Positions 4,906 to 6,470 of a stretch of 6,470 nt of DNA are shown piece after piece; the stretch's first letter is position 1; every line of letters begins with the position of its first letter. Location of the stretch: positions 1 to 6,470 of the forward strand of contig CALMOL010000404.1 of assembly GCA_937871685.1 (NCBI GenBank). The letters are read 5' to 3'. Both the position numbers and the translations under genes were made by a program. The notes under the pieces are model-generated. The model had not been told where the DNA came from. It worked only from the letters and a program-made list of their open reading frames with translations, and ran no database searches. The DNA comes from an uncultured Verrucomicrobiota bacterium. GTDB lineage: Bacteria; Verrucomicrobiota; Verrucomicrobiia; Chthoniobacterales; SZAS-18.

Positions 4906-6357
4906 ATGAGCCGGCTGAGTGTCGCCCTCTTCGCCTGCGGCGTGTGCCTCGCCTCCGGCCTCGCCGTGGGCTGGATCGCCGCCCGTCGCACGGCGCCCGC
5001 GCCGGTCAACGAGGGCCCGCCATTGGCGCCGCGGCCGAGCGCCCTCCTCACGCCGGTGCCGGTGCCACCGGAAATCCCCACGCCCGCGCCTCGCGCTGGA
5101 CCCACGCCCACGCCGGCGCCGCCTCCCACGCCCACGCCCGCTCCCACGCCGCTGCCGGAGCGCTTCATCCCGCGGCGTGACCTCGATACCGCCCGCCTCT
5201 TCGGCGGCGCGCGCCTGAAATCCACCTTCAACGCCGAGGCCGGCGGCGTCGCCTCCGTCGAGCGCGTCTCGCCCGACTCGTATTCGGTGGATGTCACGCT
5301 CACGCTCCGCGTCCCGGCGCCCGCGCGCACCCCCGCCGAGGTGGCCGTGGATAATCCTGATCTGCTGCGCGTCCTGCCGCGCTTGGGCGACCTCATCAAC
5401 GGCGGTCGGATCTCGGGCTATTACCACGCGCTCTACGAGCGCAAGACGGACCTCGTCCGCCGCAACCTCGGCCACCTCGAGAAGCTCCCCGGCAAGGAGC
5501 ACATCTTCGACTGCCAGACGATCCTGGAGCTCACCGGGCCCGGTTCCGGCCGCAAGGCCCTGCTCGTCCAGGCCGACATGGATACCGACACCGACGGCTT
5601 CGACGCCGAGCGTTGGAACGAATTGGACACCGGCGAGTCGGCCACCTTCCAGCCGCAGACCAGCTACCACTGGCCGCGGCGCCAGCCGCAGATTCGCTCG
5701 GCCGGCATCACGTGGTTCGAGGAGCGACTGCGCAAGTGGCAGAGCGAGCTTTCGCTTCGCCCCACTCCCGACCGCCGCGAGGAACTCCAGCGGGCCGTCG
5801 CCGCGGCGCGGGAGGGCATCGCGAACCTCACCAGCTTTTCCTACCTGATCGCGCGCGCCGACCCTTTCATCGTGCTGCCGCAGTTCATGCCCAAGCAGGC
5901 TGGCCAACCCTACCTGCCGCGCGCCGGCGACTACGTGGTGGTCATCGCGGGCAAGAACCTTTACCCCGCCATCGTCGGCGACTTCGGTCCGAACACGAAG
6001 GTGGGCGAGGCCTCGCTGCGCTTGGCGCGCGAGGTAAACGCGCAGGCGAGCGGCCGGATGAGCGCCGCGGACAACCTGCGCATCACCTACCTGGTCTTCC
6101 CCGGCACCGCGGATCAGCCGTGGGGCCCGCCGAGCTTCGCGCGCTGGACCGAGCGTTGCACCCAGCTCCTGGCCGACCTCGGCGGCACCGACGGCACGCC
6201 CGTCTTCCAGTGGGCGAGCAATCTCCCAACGCCTACTCCCACGCCCACGCCGACGCCGACGATCACTCCCACTCCCACGGTCACGCCGACGCCCGGCACG
6301 AGCACGACGCCGGCCCCGACCGTGACGCCGACCCCCGCGCCCACGCCGACGCGCTGA
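4906..6357 (+). CDS. Secreted glycoside hydrolase family 75 (chitosanase-type) protein with Pro-Thr linkers
   Basis: This is a 483-residue exported protein. Residues 4-25 are hydrophobic (signal peptide or anchor). A Pro-Thr/Ala linker runs about 50-84, the folded domain about 86-437, and a Pro-Thr tail 441-482. The domain resembles GH75, the fungal-type chitosanase family. It has KALLVQADMDTDTDG (217-231), FQPQTSYHW (248-256), FIVLPQF (321-327), GDYVVV (341-346), and YPAIVGDFGP followed by KVGEASLRLA (353-374). Asp359 and Glu368 are the likely catalytic acids by analogy with the Asp/Glu pair reported for Fusarium chitosanase; that mapping is my inference. The likely activity is cleavage of chitosan or a similar amino-polysaccharide outside the cell. 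The region 257-320 looks like a helical insert. The ATG at 4906 has no Shine-Dalgarno sequence. If GH75 is wrong, the safe call is a secreted proline-rich protein of unknown function. Confidence 0.8.
   Translation: MSRLSVALFACGVCLASGLAVGWIAARRTAPAPVNEGPPLAPRPSALLTPVPVPPEIPTPAPRAGPTPTPAPPPTPTPAPTPLPERFIPRRDLDTARLFGGARLKSTFNAEAGGVASVERVSPDSYSVDVTLTLRVPAPARTPAEVAVDNPDLLRVLPRLGDLINGGRISGYYHALYERKTDLVRRNLGHLEKLPGKEHIFDCQTILELTGPGSGRKALLVQADMDTDTDGFDAERWNELDTGESATFQPQTSYHWPRRQPQIRSAGITWFEERLRKWQSELSLRPTPDRREELQRAVAAAREGIANLTSFSYLIARADPFIVLPQFMPKQAGQPYLPRAGDYVVVIAGKNLYPAIVGDFGPNTKVGEASLRLAREVNAQASGRMSAADNLRITYLVFPGTADQPWGPPSFARWTERCTQLLADLGGTDGTPVFQWASNLPTPTPTPTPTPTITPTPTVTPTPGTSTTPAPTVTPTPAPTPTR
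5053..5157 (+). repeat. Pro-Thr/Ala-rich linker coding repeat (N-terminal)
   Basis: Alternating CCN-ACN/GCN codons encode a low-complexity PTPTPAP-type linker (residues 50-84) between the export signal and the folded domain. The repeat units vary at third positions, so it is a degenerate repeat rather than a clean microsatellite. Such linkers are extended and often glycosylated. Confidence 0.85.
6226..6354 (+). repeat. Pro-Thr-rich C-terminal tail coding repeat
   Basis: CCN-ACN codons, mostly CCC/CCG and ACG, encode a 43-residue Pro-Thr tail (residues 441-483) broken by ITPTPTV and GTSTT units. It leads to no further domain: the stop codon follows directly. It mirrors the linker near the N-terminus of the same protein. 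The degenerate repeat could allow length variation between strains. Confidence 0.85.
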
Positions 6358-6389
6358 AGATTGTGCGAGAGGACCAGAGCAGCATCAGA

Positions 6390-6470
6390 GCCGCTTGCGC
6401 GAGGGCACCGACGTTTTGGAGTGCGGTGGCAGGGGATCACGATGCCGATGCGGTTCGCGCCGTTCGCGCG
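6390..6470. repeat. Candidate copy of a dispersed intergenic repeat, cut by the window edge
   Basis: The segment after the GH75 gene contains TTTTGGAGTGCGGTGGCA (6413-6430). I recall this core recurring between genes in Verrucomicrobiota genomes, where it is often mistranslated as FWSA- or VLECGG-type peptides. Its 3' part holds short tandem units: GATGCC/GATGCG (6441-6452) and GTTCGCGCC/GTTCGCGCG (6453-6470). Only one copy is in view, so repetitiveness cannot be shown here. The rest of 6358-6470 has no gene and no clear terminator. Confidence 0.4.

Noticed and set aside
5570..5600. Dockerin or EF-hand domain suggested by DMDTDTDG
   Set aside because: Only one short motif, without the paired helices or second repeat of a dockerin, and it lies inside the GH75-like domain.
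4897..5907. 336-codon minus-strand frame opposite the GH75-like gene
   Set aside because: Its GVGVGAG-type repeats are only the reverse reading of the Pro-Thr codons.
6226..6354. Possible CRISPR or satellite array in the Pro-Thr repeat
   Set aside because: Units are 3-6 bases, degenerate and in frame with a coding tail; there are no spacers.

Overview
The window is GC-rich throughout and reads as ordinary chromosomal DNA of a free-living, Gram-negative-type bacterium. I think a member of Verrucomicrobiota is most likely. The reasons are the signal peptidase I with a large insert, the GH75-type secreted enzyme with Pro-Thr linkers, the near absence of Shine-Dalgarno sequences, and a right-edge segment that resembles a dispersed repeat I associate with that phylum. 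This assignment is an inference; no rRNA gene or other marker gene is present.

Layout. The left half is transcribed on the minus strand. Reading in the direction of transcription, the order is: a UdgX-type uracil-DNA binding protein (2761-3435); a secreted thioredoxin-like protein (2227-2733, 27 bp downstream and probably cotranscribed); a candidate intrinsic terminator (2147-2177); a lipoprotein N-acetylmuramoyl-L-alanine amidase (1332-2069); signal peptidase I (67-1197); and possibly the first codons of one more gene running off the left edge (1-27). The right half is on the plus strand, divergent from udgX across a spacer of about 190 bp. It holds a short-chain dehydrogenase (3625-4503), a TMEM14-family membrane protein (4539-4865) and a secreted GH75 (chitosanase-type) protein with Pro-Thr linkers (4906-6357). 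The gaps between these three are 35 and 40 bp, so they could form one operon. The last 113 bp hold no gene and contain the candidate dispersed repeat.

How the genes may work together. Most products act at or outside the membrane: protein export processing, peptidoglycan remodelling, a periplasmic thioredoxin fold, a membrane protein and a secreted polysaccharide hydrolase. UdgX is the exception and acts on DNA. The SDR and TMEM14 pair could be linked through lipid metabolism, but that is only suggested by their adjacency and by what is known of TMEM14 relatives.

I found no CRISPR array, tRNA, rRNA, transposase or phage gene, and no clear new multi-gene system. The points most worth following up are the UdgX protein with its covalent-bond histidine motif, the roughly 100-residue insert in signal peptidase I, the SDR/TMEM14 pair, a plus-strand terminator-like hairpin in the divergent spacer, and the repeat at the right edge.
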